From positions 62,001 through 126,000 of the forward strand of contig JAAFKA010000012.1 in NCBI GenBank assembly GCA_013299115.1: a stretch of 64,000 bases of DNA, read 5' to 3'. Positions 26,979 to 35,574 of this stretch are shown in pieces. The notes under the pieces are model-generated. The model was not told the origin of the DNA and ran no database searches. It was given only the letters and a program-made list of their open reading frames with translations. Every line of letters starts with the position of its first letter. Position 1 is the stretch's first letter. Source of the stretch: Cytophagales bacterium. GTDB lineage: Bacteria > Bacteroidota > Bacteroidia > Cytophagales > Thermoflexibacteraceae. Position numbers and translations under genes: made by a program.

Positions 26979-29975
26979 TTAAAAATATTGTCTATCCTTG
27001 CCTAATAATTGAAAATATCCACGATAGAGATAAGGAAATTCAAAGTTTACATATTTGCCATTATTTGTTTCTATTTTTTTCACAACTCCATTCTGAATTA
27101 GTAAATCTCTAATAGCTTGTCTTTTTTCATTTACCGTATTTTTACGTTGAGTTGATGACAAGTTAGGGTAGGATTTCATAAACCCGTCTATTAGCTGGTC
27201 AAATTCTGATAGTAAGTAAGTATATTTACGCAAGCTATTGGGTATATTTCTATTAGTAGAAACATAATCGTGAAAATCTTTTAAGTCTTGATTACCCTCA
27301 TCTTGACATAAATCTTCATAATATGTTTTAGGTGCAGTTTTACGAATAGTAGGATTGGCGTAATATTGTGCAGATAATATAGGAAAAGCTATCTCTTGTG
27401 GTAATTCTACTGCATTTTGTTTTGCTGCTGCTATTAAAGCCCAAAAAGGTCTTATGCTCACTTGTTCCAAAGCATCTTTAAAATTTCTTTCAAACCAGTC
27501 GTAACTTGTGCCATATTTTGCATCATTGGTTTGGTAAGAATCAGCATATTTTCCAAAAAACACCTCAACCAAAGGTTTTAATAGTTCAGAATTTGCGTCT
27601 ATTTGATTACTGTCCCAATCTAATAATTGTTTATCAATGGTTTGCAAAAGTTTTTTAGCATTTTTGCCAAATTGATAGTAAGTATAGAATAGTTGATAAA
27701 ATTTCTTTCTGTTTTCATTTGATAGCAATACTTTAAAGAAATAAGCAAATATTTCTTCTTTATTCCATTCTATACCAATAGCTTGACTATCTAATTGTTT
27801 TACATTATTGATACCTTGCAATTTTGCATACAAATCTGACCGCAAAAATAATTTTGCAAAAATATTTTCATACCTATTTCTACGCCAGTTGTTTATCAAA
27901 GGAGCAATACCTTCTGCCCATTCAGTAGGTTTTACCACATTGTCTAACTGGTCAAATAAGATGAGTAGGTTTTTATTCTGCTTTTTAAGTTCCTTATCTA
28001 ATATTTTTAATTTATCCTCCACTTCGCTAACAAAAAGACTATCATTATTGATAATAGCCTTAAACCACAAGGCTGTGGTTGTATCATTTTCTATGCTACG
28101 CAAAATAGTAGCTTGTCTATTTTCAAAAGAAAAACTTGCAAAATCGGGATACTTGCTGCCTAAAAAATCTTTAACAAGTTGGTTAGTAAACAAAGCATTA
28201 CAGATATAAATAAACCAAAAACGTGAATAAAAATCTTTTTTATCCGTATCTTTCTTATAATTTAGTTTAGTTGTATCAAAATATAAATCTCTATTTTTTA
28301 CAGAAATAATATTGACAAAAATATAATTATCTGGTTCTTTATGCGACCAAAAGCATAAATCGGTAGTAAGATTTTGTTTGCCAAATGCAGAGTATAGATA
28401 AGTTTTTCCTGTACCTTTGCTGCCCACAATTAAAAATCTGTCTTTTTGGAAAATTTCTTTCATTTTAGTTCTAAAATAAAAGTCTTTGGCGGTGGCAGGT
28501 TGAGTTTCTGCATACAAATCGGGAACAACAAGCTTATCTAAAATTTCTCTACGTAGTTTTATTAAATCATTTTGGTTGCTATTTTCCCAACTTATAAAAT
28601 CATTTTCGCTAAGAGCCTCAATAGCAGGGTTTTTATTTTCTGTTATTGGATTTGCTACTGGTTCAATAACTTTTTTTTTTATGTCCTCCGAAAGACGAAG
28701 AGTTGGTGGCAAGTTTGGTAATTTTTTTGCAATCATATTATTGATTGCATCAGTTATTGCTTCAAATGGTCTTTCTAAATCATTGGCTTTACTACGCCTA
28801 ATTTGATTTGAAAAATTTTCATTAAGTTCCTCTCTTTTTTCAATATCATTATAATTTGCTGTGCCAACACGTCTAAAAGCTAATATTTCTGGAATAGTAA
28901 AAATATTACCAATACCCAAAGTGTTTTTTACACTATCTACATTCTTTTTATAATATCCTTCCACAATACTTTTCAACACACTTGCCGAATCTGACATAGA
29001 CTGTATTAAAATAATTTCCTTATTGGTAACAGTATTATCAAGAACAAAATTATCTAAGAACTGATGAATACCTACTTTATTTTGAATATTGACACCAAAA
29101 AAGCCTACAATTATTTGCGAAATGGCAGACAAAACAGCAAAAGTATCATTAAATCCTGTGCGTGAGTCAATAAGAATTACACTATTTTCCCAATCCAAAT
29201 TATATTTCTCCTTCAAATCATTCAATAAATCTTGAAATTGATTGATAATAGCATTCGTACTTGTGATGTCTATACGTGCCAAGGCTTCCAAATAGTTTTT
29301 GCGGTTATCTTTGCTCAAATTCCCTGCGGGCATAATGCGAATTGACCCACTTTTTTCTCCATTTTTTTGTGTAAAAATAGTTTTTATGTTGTCATAGCAA
29401 TAGTTATCTAAATTAGGTTTTTCGTCAGTAGCTGCCAAAAATTGTTTATCTAACAAATACTCAACAACTCCTTCTTTTGAGGATTCTGCGTCTTCACCTA
29501 TTTCCAAATCAAAATAATTGGTAAACCCTGGTGCCTCAAAATCACAATCTATAATAATCACTTGCTTATTTTCGTGCATAGCCAAGTGAGATGCAAAAGC
29601 TGCCAAAGTAGTAGACCTGCCTACACCACCTTTGTAGCTATAAAAAGTTATGATGGGGCAAGGAGTGTCAATAGGTGTATGTGGGCTTATGAGATTATTA
29701 AAACGTCTTCTTAGGCTAAAATCTATTTTATCTTCTTTATTACTGCTAAATACATATTGATAATAGTCGTTATCTGCTAATTCATTTTCTGTTATCTCAG
29801 TAAATTTAATTTTACTTGCCGTATGTTGTGTATAATCAATTACACCACTTTCAATGACTAAAACAGATACAGAAATATCTGTATTTAGTTTTAGGGAAAT
29901 ACGAAAATCTTTGCAATTATTCTGAGAAGAGAGAAATTGCTTAATTTTATTTATTTTTTCTGTAATTAGTTTCAT
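26979..29975 (-). CDS. Dual-NTPase protein: KGGVGR-type ParA/MinD-like domain plus second P-loop ATPase
   Basis: This 998-residue cytoplasmic protein starts at the ATG at 29975, which overlaps the stop of the upstream gene as TAATG; a start seven codons earlier (29996) is also open. After a divergent N-terminal segment (about 1-105) comes a ParA/MinD/SIMIBI-like domain with a variant Walker [10 protein letters not shown] (114-122), a switch-type [11 protein letters not shown], and Walker B-like [11 protein letters not shown] linker leads to a second P-loop ATPase with GSKGTGKT (518-525) and Walker [10 protein letters not shown] (670-678). The remaining roughly 300 residues look alpha-helical. 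The second half resembles the P-loop ATPases called Sll1717-type. No effector domain is visible in this protein. A conflict role is inferred from architecture, partner and location. Confidence 0.8.
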   Translation of the reverse strand: MKLITEKINKIKQFLSSQNNCKDFRISLKLNTDISVSVLVIESGVIDYTQHTASKIKFTEITENELADNDYYQYVFSSNKEDKIDFSLRRRFNNLISPHTPIDTPCPIITFYSYKGGVGRSTTLAAFASHLAMHENKQVIIIDCDFEAPGFTNYFDLEIGEDAESSKEGVVEYLLDKQFLAATDEKPNLDNYCYDNIKTIFTQKNGEKSGSIRIMPAGNLSKDNRKNYLEALARIDITSTNAIINQFQDLLNDLKEKYNLDWENSVILIDSRTGFNDTFAVLSAISQIIVGFFGVNIQNKVGIHQFLDNFVLDNTVTNKEIILIQSMSDSASVLKSIVEGYYKKNVDSVKNTLGIGNIFTIPEILAFRRVGTANYNDIEKREELNENFSNQIRRSKANDLERPFEAITDAINNMIAKKLPNLPPTLRLSEDIKKKVIEPVANPITENKNPAIEALSENDFISWENSNQNDLIKLRREILDKLVVPDLYAETQPATAKDFYFRTKMKEIFQKDRFLIVGSKGTGKTYLYSAFGKQNLTTDLCFWSHKEPDNYIFVNIISVKNRDLYFDTTKLNYKKDTDKKDFYSRFWFIYICNALFTNQLVKDFLGSKYPDFASFSFENRQATILRSIENDTTTALWFKAIINNDSLFVSEVEDKLKILDKELKKQNKNLLILFDQLDNVVKPTEWAEGIAPLINNWRRNRYENIFAKLFLRSDLYAKLQGINNVKQLDSQAIGIEWNKEEIFAYFFKVLLSNENRKKFYQLFYTYYQFGKNAKKLLQTIDKQLLDWDSNQIDANSELLKPLVEVFFGKYADSYQTNDAKYGTSYDWFERNFKDALEQVSIRPFWALIAAAKQNAVELPQEIAFPILSAQYYANPTIRKTAPKTYYEDLCQDEGNQDLKDFHDYVSTNRNIPNSLRKYTYLLSEFDQLIDGFMKSYPNLSSTQRKNTVNEKRQAIRDLLIQNGVVKKIETNNGKYVNFEFPYLYRGYFQLLGKDRQYF

Positions 29976-30541
29976 TATTTTGTAATGTTTAGACAAGCCA
30001 TATTTACTTTTTTTGACAACTCAAAAAGTTTGATTAAAATTGGTACTTCAATTTCTATTGGGCAAAAATAACGAATTTCAGGTTTCCAATTCTCAAACAT
30101 TATTTTAAGTTTTTCATCTTTTTCTAATTCAGAAACAAAACTTTCTAAATGTTCATGATTTATAGTTTTTGTTCCAAAAAATGCTATATTTTTTTGTATT
30201 TCGTGATGAACTATTTGAAAAATAGTTTCCCCTTTATGCTTTTCTAATGCTGCTGTGTCGTCTTTGCCTTTTGTGAAAGCATAAGTAACATCACAAGTGT
30301 TTTTATTAATCGTCAAGTTTTTAATATCTTCATATTCAGGATAAGCAATATACCAATATATCGCATAATTGATACTACACTCAATAATATAACCAACCAA
30401 ATAGTACATATTTTTTTTACAACTATCCAGTGTATTAGGTTTACTTGTATCTTTAAGATATAATTCAAGCACTTTGCAAGTCTGAATATGTCTTGCTGCT
30501 GCATCTTTCCAATCTGTATATCTTTGTGTTTTTCTTGACAT
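29975..30541 (-). CDS. HEPN-like small protein, partner of the dual NTPase
   Basis: This 188-residue protein looks helical. The segment YYLVGYIIECSINYAIYW (46-63) has the pattern seen in HEPN domains (usually YLAGYAIECALKA), and WKPEIRY (152-158) matches the W..E.RY ending of that fold. The RNase-type R-x4-6-H motif is not clearly present; HH at 112-113 lacks an appropriately spaced Arg. It could therefore be a non-catalytic HEPN, an adaptor or a toxin with shifted residues. It is first in a two-gene operon and is coupled to the ATPase by a TAATG overlap. HEPN proteins next to NTPases are a recurrent feature of antiviral and toxin systems; that is context, not proof. Confidence 0.6.
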   Translation of the reverse strand: MSRKTQRYTDWKDAAARHIQTCKVLELYLKDTSKPNTLDSCKKNMYYLVGYIIECSINYAIYWYIAYPEYEDIKNLTINKNTCDVTYAFTKGKDDTAALEKHKGETIFQIVHHEIQKNIAFFGTKTINHEHLESFVSELEKDEKLKIMFENWKPEIRYFCPIEIEVPILIKLFELSKKVNMACLNITK

Positions 30542-30567
30542 CTATCTTAATCTAAAATTTAATATTA

Positions 30568-30602
30568 CAAAAATAGAAAACCTTTACCAAAAATTATACA
30601 AA
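30568..30602 (-). promoter_or_regulatory. Possible promoter of the HEPN-ATPase operon
   Basis: On the minus strand this is TTTG, 23 bases, TATTTTTG. The -7 box (30575-30568) lies 27 bases before the ATG at 30541. It overlaps the hairpin after the fadN-like gene, so the operon may have a short leader of about 20 bases. Confidence 0.4.
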
Positions 30603-30618
30603 TTTTAGTAAAGGTTTT
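30577..30618. terminator. Terminator-like hairpin after the fadN-like gene
   Basis: The arms AAAACCTTTACCAAAAATT and AATTTTAGTAAAGGTTTT pair with one mismatch and one bulge. It lies 28 bases after the stop codon of the fadN-like gene. It parallels the hairpin at 26814-26850 that follows the duplicated gene end. Confidence 0.7.
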
Positions 30619-30645
30619 TATAAATTCTAAATTACCCAAAAATTC

Positions 30646-30738
30646 TTAATTCCTCAACGGCTTCCCTTTAAACAAAATACTGTGTATTCTCTCCAAAGTT
30701 TTCTTTTCGCCACACAAAGACAAAAATGCTTCTCTTTC
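30646..30738 (-). repeat. Right 93-bp direct repeat (3' end of the intact fadN-like gene)
   Basis: Matches 26870-26962 at 89 of 93 positions without gaps. The first bases are the TAA stop on the minus strand. The match ends where the two protein texts diverge (DLERE here, GFERE in the orphan copy). Confidence 0.93.
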
Positions 30739-33051
30739 GAGGTCAAGTAAATATTGTTCAGAAACCAAAGTCGGGTAAGACAAATCACCGCCTGCCATCA
30801 CATAAGCCAATTTTTTAGCAATCAAAGCATCATGGTCAGAAATATAATTGCCCATTTTCATGCCCACAATCCCAGCGTAGAACAAAGCCAAAGCTGTTTT
30901 TCCATGAACTTTTATGTCTGTCCGTTGCACAGGTTGCGAATAACCCGCCGCATACAAGCCCAAAGCAGTTTCTTTTGCCTCCGCAATCAACCGCATACGA
31001 TTGAGGGTTACGGCACTGTCTTTGTGCAAAACGCCATTAATTTTTGCCTCCTCTGCCGAAGTCGAAACTTTTGCAGTGGCAATGGTCATAAACATTTCTT
31101 GCAAACGGTTGAGTTCTGCATCACCCGTTGCGTAGCCGTCTGATGCACGCAAAACCAATTCTTTTGTACCACCACCAGCAGGAATTAAACCTACGCCAGC
31201 CTCTACTAATCCCATGTAAGTTTCGGGGTGAACTTGCACTTTATCGCAATGCAAAGTAGTTTCGCAACCACCACCCAAACACAGACCTGCCAAAGCCGAA
31301 ACCACAGGCACAGACGAATAACGCAACCGCATCATAGTATTTTGGAATTGTGCAACCATCATATTTACCTCGTCCCACTCTTGCTCACCTGCATACATAA
31401 AGAGCATTGCCAAATTAGCACCTGCCGAAAAATTAGGGCTTTCGTTGCCAATTACCAAACCTTTGAAGTTTTCTTCGGCTTTTGCAACGGCTGTTGTCAA
31501 ACCCTCCATTACTTCTGCCCCAATAGAATTCATTTTTGAATGGAACTCTAAACCTAAAATTCCATCTCCCAAATCAAATAAAGTGCTACCTGCATTGCCC
31601 CAAACTTTGTTAGTTTTACGTAATGTATCTAACAAAATAAAGTCTTCTGTACCTGCAACTACCTTGTAAGATTTTGTAGGAATATCATAATAATATTGCT
31701 TGCCATTTTCCAATTTGTAGAAACTTGTATGACCTGCTGCCACCATTTCTTTTACCCAGCTTGCAACTTTATGACCTGCTGCTTCAATTTTTGTAACAGT
31801 TTCAGCCACACCTAACAAGTCCCACGTTTCAAAAATACCAACTTCCCAACCAAAACCAGCTTTAATTGCTTGGTCTATTCTAAACAATTCATTTGCAATT
31901 TCAGGAATCCGATTGGCAGCATATTGGAAAATATCATAGTGCATTTTGCGATAAAACTCACCTGCTTTGTCTGTTGCGTTTATCAACAAAGGCAATTTCT
32001 TTTTCACATCATCAATTTCTTTCACAGCCTCCAAAGCCTTAAAACTTGCTTTTACTCTTGGTTTATATTCCAAAGTTTGCATATCAAGTGTTAAAATTTC
32101 GCCTTTGTCGCCTTTGCTGCGGTCTTTCATAAAGAAACCTTTGCCTGTTTTGTCGCCCAACCACTTGTTTTCCATCAACTTCTCCACAATTTTTGGCAAT
32201 TTTAATCTTTCTCTACTTTCGTCATTTGGCACTGCTGCATACAAGTTTTTCGCAACATTTACAGTCGTATCCAAACCAACAACATCAGAAGTACGGAAAG
32301 TTGCAGATTTTGCGTGTCCAATCACTGTTCCTGTCAATAAATCTGCCTCGTCTATCGTCAAGCCCATTTCTTCTACCAAGTGAATCGTAGAAATTAGCGA
32401 ATATACGCCCACTCGATTGGCAATAAATGCAGGTGTATCTTTGCACAAAACAGTTTCTTTACCTAAAAACAAGTCGCCGTAGTGCATCAAGAAATCAACC
32501 ACTTCTTTGTCCGTTTTTGCAGTCGGGATAACCTCCAACAACCGCATATAACGTGGCGGATTGAAAAAGTGTGTACCGCAAAAATGTTTTTGGAAATCTT
32601 CACTTCTGCCATCGAGCATCAAGTGAATAGGAATACCCGAAGTGTTAGACGTGATTAAAGTTCCCTTTTTGCGGAATTTCTCCACTTGTTCAAAAACTTG
32701 TTTTTTAATGTCTAATCTTTCTACAACCACCTCAATCACCCAGTCGTAATCAGCAATTTTTTTCATATCGTCAGAAAAATTGCCCAATTTGATACGATTG
32801 GCGTGTTTTGCATTATACAACGAGGCAGGTTTCCCTTTCAGCGTATTTTGAAAAGCCTCATTCACAATTCGGTTGCGAACTGCGGGACTTTCAAGGGTTA
32901 AACCTTTTGCTTTTTCGGCATCATTCGTGTCATTTGGCACGATGTCGAGCAATAAAACTTCAACGCCAATGTTAGCGAAGTGGCACGCAATGCGTGAACC
33001 CATAATGCCAGAGCCTAAAATGGCTACTTTTTTGATTATTCTATTTTTCAT
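30646..33051 (-). CDS. FadN-type 3-hydroxyacyl-CoA dehydrogenase/enoyl-CoA hydratase
   Basis: This bifunctional beta-oxidation enzyme hydrates 2-enoyl-CoA and oxidises 3-hydroxyacyl-CoA with NAD. The ATG at 33051 (MKNRIIKKVAILGSG, 801 residues) fits better than the one seven codons upstream. The N-terminal Rossmann domain has VAILGSGIMGS (about 9-19), and the HAD catalytic region has HFFNPPRYM and TPAFIANRVG. The C-terminal crotonase-type domain (about 480-700) has SALAGLCLGGGCE, an oxyanion-hole type loop, and GLVEAGVGLIPAGGGTKE with a catalytic Glu. The order dehydrogenase then hydratase matches FadN-type rather than E. coli FadB. Its last 93 bases, the right direct repeat, form the boundary of the island at 26870-30738. 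No thiolase or acyl-CoA dehydrogenase gene is adjacent. Confidence 0.92.
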   Translation of the reverse strand: MKNRIIKKVAILGSGIMGSRIACHFANIGVEVLLLDIVPNDTNDAEKAKGLTLESPAVRNRIVNEAFQNTLKGKPASLYNAKHANRIKLGNFSDDMKKIADYDWVIEVVVERLDIKKQVFEQVEKFRKKGTLITSNTSGIPIHLMLDGRSEDFQKHFCGTHFFNPPRYMRLLEVIPTAKTDKEVVDFLMHYGDLFLGKETVLCKDTPAFIANRVGVYSLISTIHLVEEMGLTIDEADLLTGTVIGHAKSATFRTSDVVGLDTTVNVAKNLYAAVPNDESRERLKLPKIVEKLMENKWLGDKTGKGFFMKDRSKGDKGEILTLDMQTLEYKPRVKASFKALEAVKEIDDVKKKLPLLINATDKAGEFYRKMHYDIFQYAANRIPEIANELFRIDQAIKAGFGWEVGIFETWDLLGVAETVTKIEAAGHKVASWVKEMVAAGHTSFYKLENGKQYYYDIPTKSYKVVAGTEDFILLDTLRKTNKVWGNAGSTLFDLGDGILGLEFHSKMNSIGAEVMEGLTTAVAKAEENFKGLVIGNESPNFSAGANLAMLFMYAGEQEWDEVNMMVAQFQNTMMRLRYSSVPVVSALAGLCLGGGCETTLHCDKVQVHPETYMGLVEAGVGLIPAGGGTKELVLRASDGYATGDAELNRLQEMFMTIATAKVSTSAEEAKINGVLHKDSAVTLNRMRLIAEAKETALGLYAAGYSQPVQRTDIKVHGKTALALFYAGIVGMKMGNYISDHDALIAKKLAYVMAGGDLSYPTLVSEQYLLDLEREAFLSLCGEKKTLERIHSILFKGKPLRN

Positions 33052-33094
33052 TTTGAGTTGAGGGTTTACCACTAAGGCACAAAGGACACTAAGG

Positions 33095-33149
33095 AAATTT
33101 TATTACTTTATTAGTCAAACAAAGTTTGACTAATAAAGTAATAAAATTT
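33095..33149. repeat. Perfect 26-bp-arm hairpin between the fadN-like and GxxExxY genes
   Basis: The arm AAATTTTATTACTTTATTAG continues to GTCAAAC, and its exact complement follows a three-base loop (AAA). The flanks ACCACTAAGGCAC..GACTTAGTGGT form a further imperfect stem (about 33070-33178). A CCACTAAGCCACAAA..TGTCTTAGTG relative lies at 33580-33645 on the other side of the GxxExxY gene. Confidence 0.9.
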
Positions 33150-33181
33150 TTTCTTTGTGTACTTAGTGACTTAGTGGTCAA

Positions 33182-33562
33182 TCATAATATTCCATTTATT
33201 TTTCTGTGTATTCCGTTTTTATACATAGGCTCATGAAAATTTATCAAATAGCCCAATTTTATGCCCGAAAGACGCATATAACTTAAAATTTGTGCATGAT
33301 GATATTCAGTCAATGCCGAAATAGCTTTTAATTCCACAATTACCTTATTTTCTACTACAATATCTGCTTTGTAGGCGACAGGCATACGCACACTTTCATA
33401 AATCAGTGGATATTCCTTTTCTTTTTCCACAAACAAACCTCGTGTAGTCAATTCATAGAACAAACAGGCTTTGTAGGCACTTTCCAAAATACCTACGCCT
33501 ATCCGTTGATGTACCTTAAAACCTGCATCAACTATGATTTTGCCTAATTCGTTTTCGGTCAT
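33182..33562 (-). CDS. GxxExxY protein (PD-(D/E)XK_3 family)
   Basis: This small nuclease-fold protein is of unknown role. From the ATG at 33562 (MTENELGKIIVDAGF) it has 126 residues, the family's normal length. The naming motif appears as GVGILESAYKACL (G..E..Y), followed by the catalytic-type strand KADIVVENKVIVELKAI (D, E, K candidates) and the conserved HAQILSYMRLSGIKLGYLINF. It is flanked by copies of the same CACTAAG-type palindromic repeat, a common setting for this family in Bacteroidota. Cleavage activity has not been established for the family as far as I know. Confidence 0.85.
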   Translation of the reverse strand: MTENELGKIIVDAGFKVHQRIGVGILESAYKACLFYELTTRGLFVEKEKEYPLIYESVRMPVAYKADIVVENKVIVELKAISALTEYHHAQILSYMRLSGIKLGYLINFHEPMYKNGIHRKINGIL

Positions 33563-33725
33563 TATTTTACTTTTTTGTTTGCCACTAAGCCACAAAATAC
33601 ACAAAGAAAATATACTTTGTGTCCCTTTTGTCTTAGTGATTTTCTCAATGCAAATGTAATAATTTTATTATGCAAGCATAGTATTTTGTGAAAAAAAATT
33701 TTATAATTGCAAAAAATATCATCTC

Positions 33726-34871
33726 TTACATTTTACTCACTTGCTCCTTCAACAAACTGCGGTTTATTTTAGCAGTCGGCGTTTCAGGAAACAGGGCAAG
33801 GAATACTATTTTTTTAGGTATTTCATATTTTTTTAGGCTTTGGGCAAGTGCTGTTTGCAGTTTTTCCAGTAGAGTTTGTTCCCAATTTCTGCCCTCTATT
33901 GCCAAAATTACCTGTTCTCCCCAAATTTCGTGGGTGCTACTCGTAATAGCTATGCGTGGCGTAAGAGAAAAATGCAACAAAATTCTTTCTATTTTTTGCT
34001 CTACTTCCTCTATTTGGATTTTAACCCCGCCACTGTTGATAACATTGTCGGCTCTGCCCAGCCACCGAAAACCAATAGGCTGTTGGCTGTTAGCAGCCTC
34101 ATAAACCAAACTTACCACGTCATTCGTTTGCAACCATTCGCCTTGCGTAAGCGAAGATTGAATACGCAAACAACCTCTTTCATCTGTATTGATTTGGGTC
34201 GTTGGTAGCAAGCTAAAATATTGATTAGCAGTATTTTGCAAATTGTCATTCAACCTTTGCAACGCAATATGCGAAACTGTTTCGGTCATGCCGTAGGTGC
34301 TATACACAGGGGCAGTTAGCCTATTGCGAATGGTGGCAGCAAGGCTTTCACTTACCGCAGCCCCGCCAACAAGTATAGCCTTCATTTGGTTGAGCAAAGC
34401 TATTTTTTCAGGTTGCAAAGCGAAGGTCTGTTGCAGTTGGGCTGGAACCAAAGCTACAAAGTCAAAAGAGGTATCAAAAGTTGCAAAAGGTAGTTGAGTA
34501 GGGGCAATGACGGTCAAGTGCCAACCATTTACCAACCCTCTTACGAGCATCATCAGCCCTGCAATGTATTGAGTAGAAAGGCAAACCAAAGCCGTAGTTC
34601 CTTCAAAAAGTTGCAGTTTTTGGGCAGTGAGGGTAGCACTGGTTTGGAGTTGGTGGCGGGTAAGCAAAATAGGTTTGGGTTTGCCTGTACTCCCCGAAGT
34701 GTGTAGTAAAAACTCCTCCTGTCCATCAAGCCATGCCTTACAAAACATCAAGGTTTGTCTGCTGTAATCTTCTTTAAACTCCTCATTAACAGTGAGTTGC
34801 TTTAACTCAGTTGTTGTCCAAGTTTGGTTGGTGATTTCGTTAGCAATAGTGAGTAAAAAAGAGGTGTGCAT
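33726..34871 (-). CDS. menE: O-succinylbenzoate-CoA ligase-like protein (MenE)
   Basis: This AMP-forming ligase of menaquinone biosynthesis activates o-succinylbenzoate with CoA. The ATG at 34871 gives 381 residues and is one base from the trmD stop; a TTG at 34880 would overlap it. Motifs are LLHTSGSTGKPKP (P-loop), STYGMTETVSHIA and the A8-type RWLGRADNVINSGGVKI. The final catalytic Lys region is NPTAKINRSLLK-like (here TPTAKINRSLLK). The short length fits Bacteroidota MenE. Other men genes are not in the window, so assignment to menaquinone rather than another acyl-CoA ligase is likely but not certain. It is translationally close to trmD and probably co-transcribed with it. Confidence 0.82.
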   Translation of the reverse strand: MHTSFLLTIANEITNQTWTTTELKQLTVNEEFKEDYSRQTLMFCKAWLDGQEEFLLHTSGSTGKPKPILLTRHQLQTSATLTAQKLQLFEGTTALVCLSTQYIAGLMMLVRGLVNGWHLTVIAPTQLPFATFDTSFDFVALVPAQLQQTFALQPEKIALLNQMKAILVGGAAVSESLAATIRNRLTAPVYSTYGMTETVSHIALQRLNDNLQNTANQYFSLLPTTQINTDERGCLRIQSSLTQGEWLQTNDVVSLVYEAANSQQPIGFRWLGRADNVINSGGVKIQIEEVEQKIERILLHFSLTPRIAITSSTHEIWGEQVILAIEGRNWEQTLLEKLQTALAQSLKKYEIPKKIVFLALFPETPTAKINRSLLKEQVSKM

Positions 34872-34872
34872 C

Positions 34873-35556
34873 CTATTCAAAGTTTTTCAGCAAATCAGGT
34901 CTTCGGGTTTGTGTGCGGTGCAGAGCTTGTTCAAAACGCCATTCGTTAATTTTGGCTTCGTGTCCAGAGAGTAGCACCTCTGGCACTGTCAAATCCTCAA
35001 AAACCGCAGGACGTGTGTAAACAGGTGGTGCAAGCAAATTGTCCTGAAAAGAATCACTTAAAGCCGAAGTTTCATCGGACAAAACCCCTGGAATTAGTCG
35101 TATCACCGCATCAGACACGACGGCGGCAGCCAATTCGCCACCCGATAACACATAATCTCCTATGCTAATTTCTTTGGTAATAAATTTCTGCCTTGCTCTT
35201 TCGTCTATTCCTTTGTAATGTCCGCAAAGAATAATTAAATTTCCTTTCAACGAAAGTTGATTGGCTATTTTTTGGTTAAAAGTTTCGCCATCGGGAGTCA
35301 TATAAATTACTTCGTCATATTGGCGTTGGCTTTGCAAACTGCGAATACAAGCAGCAATAGGTTCGACCATTAAGACCATGCCAGCCCCACCGCCAAAGGC
35401 GTAATCGTCTATTTGTCTGTGTTTATAAGTTGTATAATCTCGCAAATCGTGCAAAATCACCTCTACCAAACCTTTGATTTTGGCTCTCTGCAAAATAGAA
35501 TGATTAAACGGACTTTCTATGAGTTGAGGCAAGCAGGTAATAATATCAATTCGCAT
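34873..35556 (-). CDS. trmD: tRNA (guanine-N1-)-methyltransferase TrmD
   Basis: This SPOUT methyltransferase forms m1G37 in tRNAs with a G36. It has 227 residues, a normal length. The trefoil-knot SAM site is visible as [13 protein letters not shown] and [15 protein letters not shown], and the N-terminal [13 protein letters not shown] is typical. GFGGGAGM appears here as [10 protein letters not shown]. The gene sits between the 7TMR-DISM phosphatase (18 bases upstream on the same strand) and menE, not in the usual rimM/rplS context. Confidence 0.97.
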   Translation of the reverse strand: MRIDIITCLPQLIESPFNHSILQRAKIKGLVEVILHDLRDYTTYKHRQIDDYAFGGGAGMVLMVEPIAACIRSLQSQRQYDEVIYMTPDGETFNQKIANQLSLKGNLIILCGHYKGIDERARQKFITKEISIGDYVLSGGELAAAVVSDAVIRLIPGVLSDETSALSDSFQDNLLAPPVYTRPAVFEDLTVPEVLLSGHEAKINEWRFEQALHRTQTRRPDLLKNFE

Positions 35557-35574
35557 GGGTATAGGTAAATAAAG

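Larger units (their letters stand above)
26870..30738. mobile_element. Putative integrated island bounded by 93-bp direct repeats
   Basis: The segment between the repeats 26870-26962 and 30646-30738 holds only the ATPase gene, its HEPN-like partner and a terminator-like hairpin. The repeats are the last 30 codons plus stop of the adjacent fadN-like gene. The island is clearly more AT-rich than that gene; sample lines give roughly 27 percent GC against 35-42 percent. No integrase, transposase or terminal inverted repeat is visible. The simplest reading is integration at the 3' end of the gene, with the element supplying a replacement 3' end. A gene duplication followed by loss, or homologous recombination, would also fit. 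Confidence 0.7.

Noticed and set aside
26906-27112. Plus-strand frame of 68 codons overlapping the left direct repeat
   Set aside because: It is antisense to the fadN 3' copy and to the ATPase gene, which fully explain the sequence.
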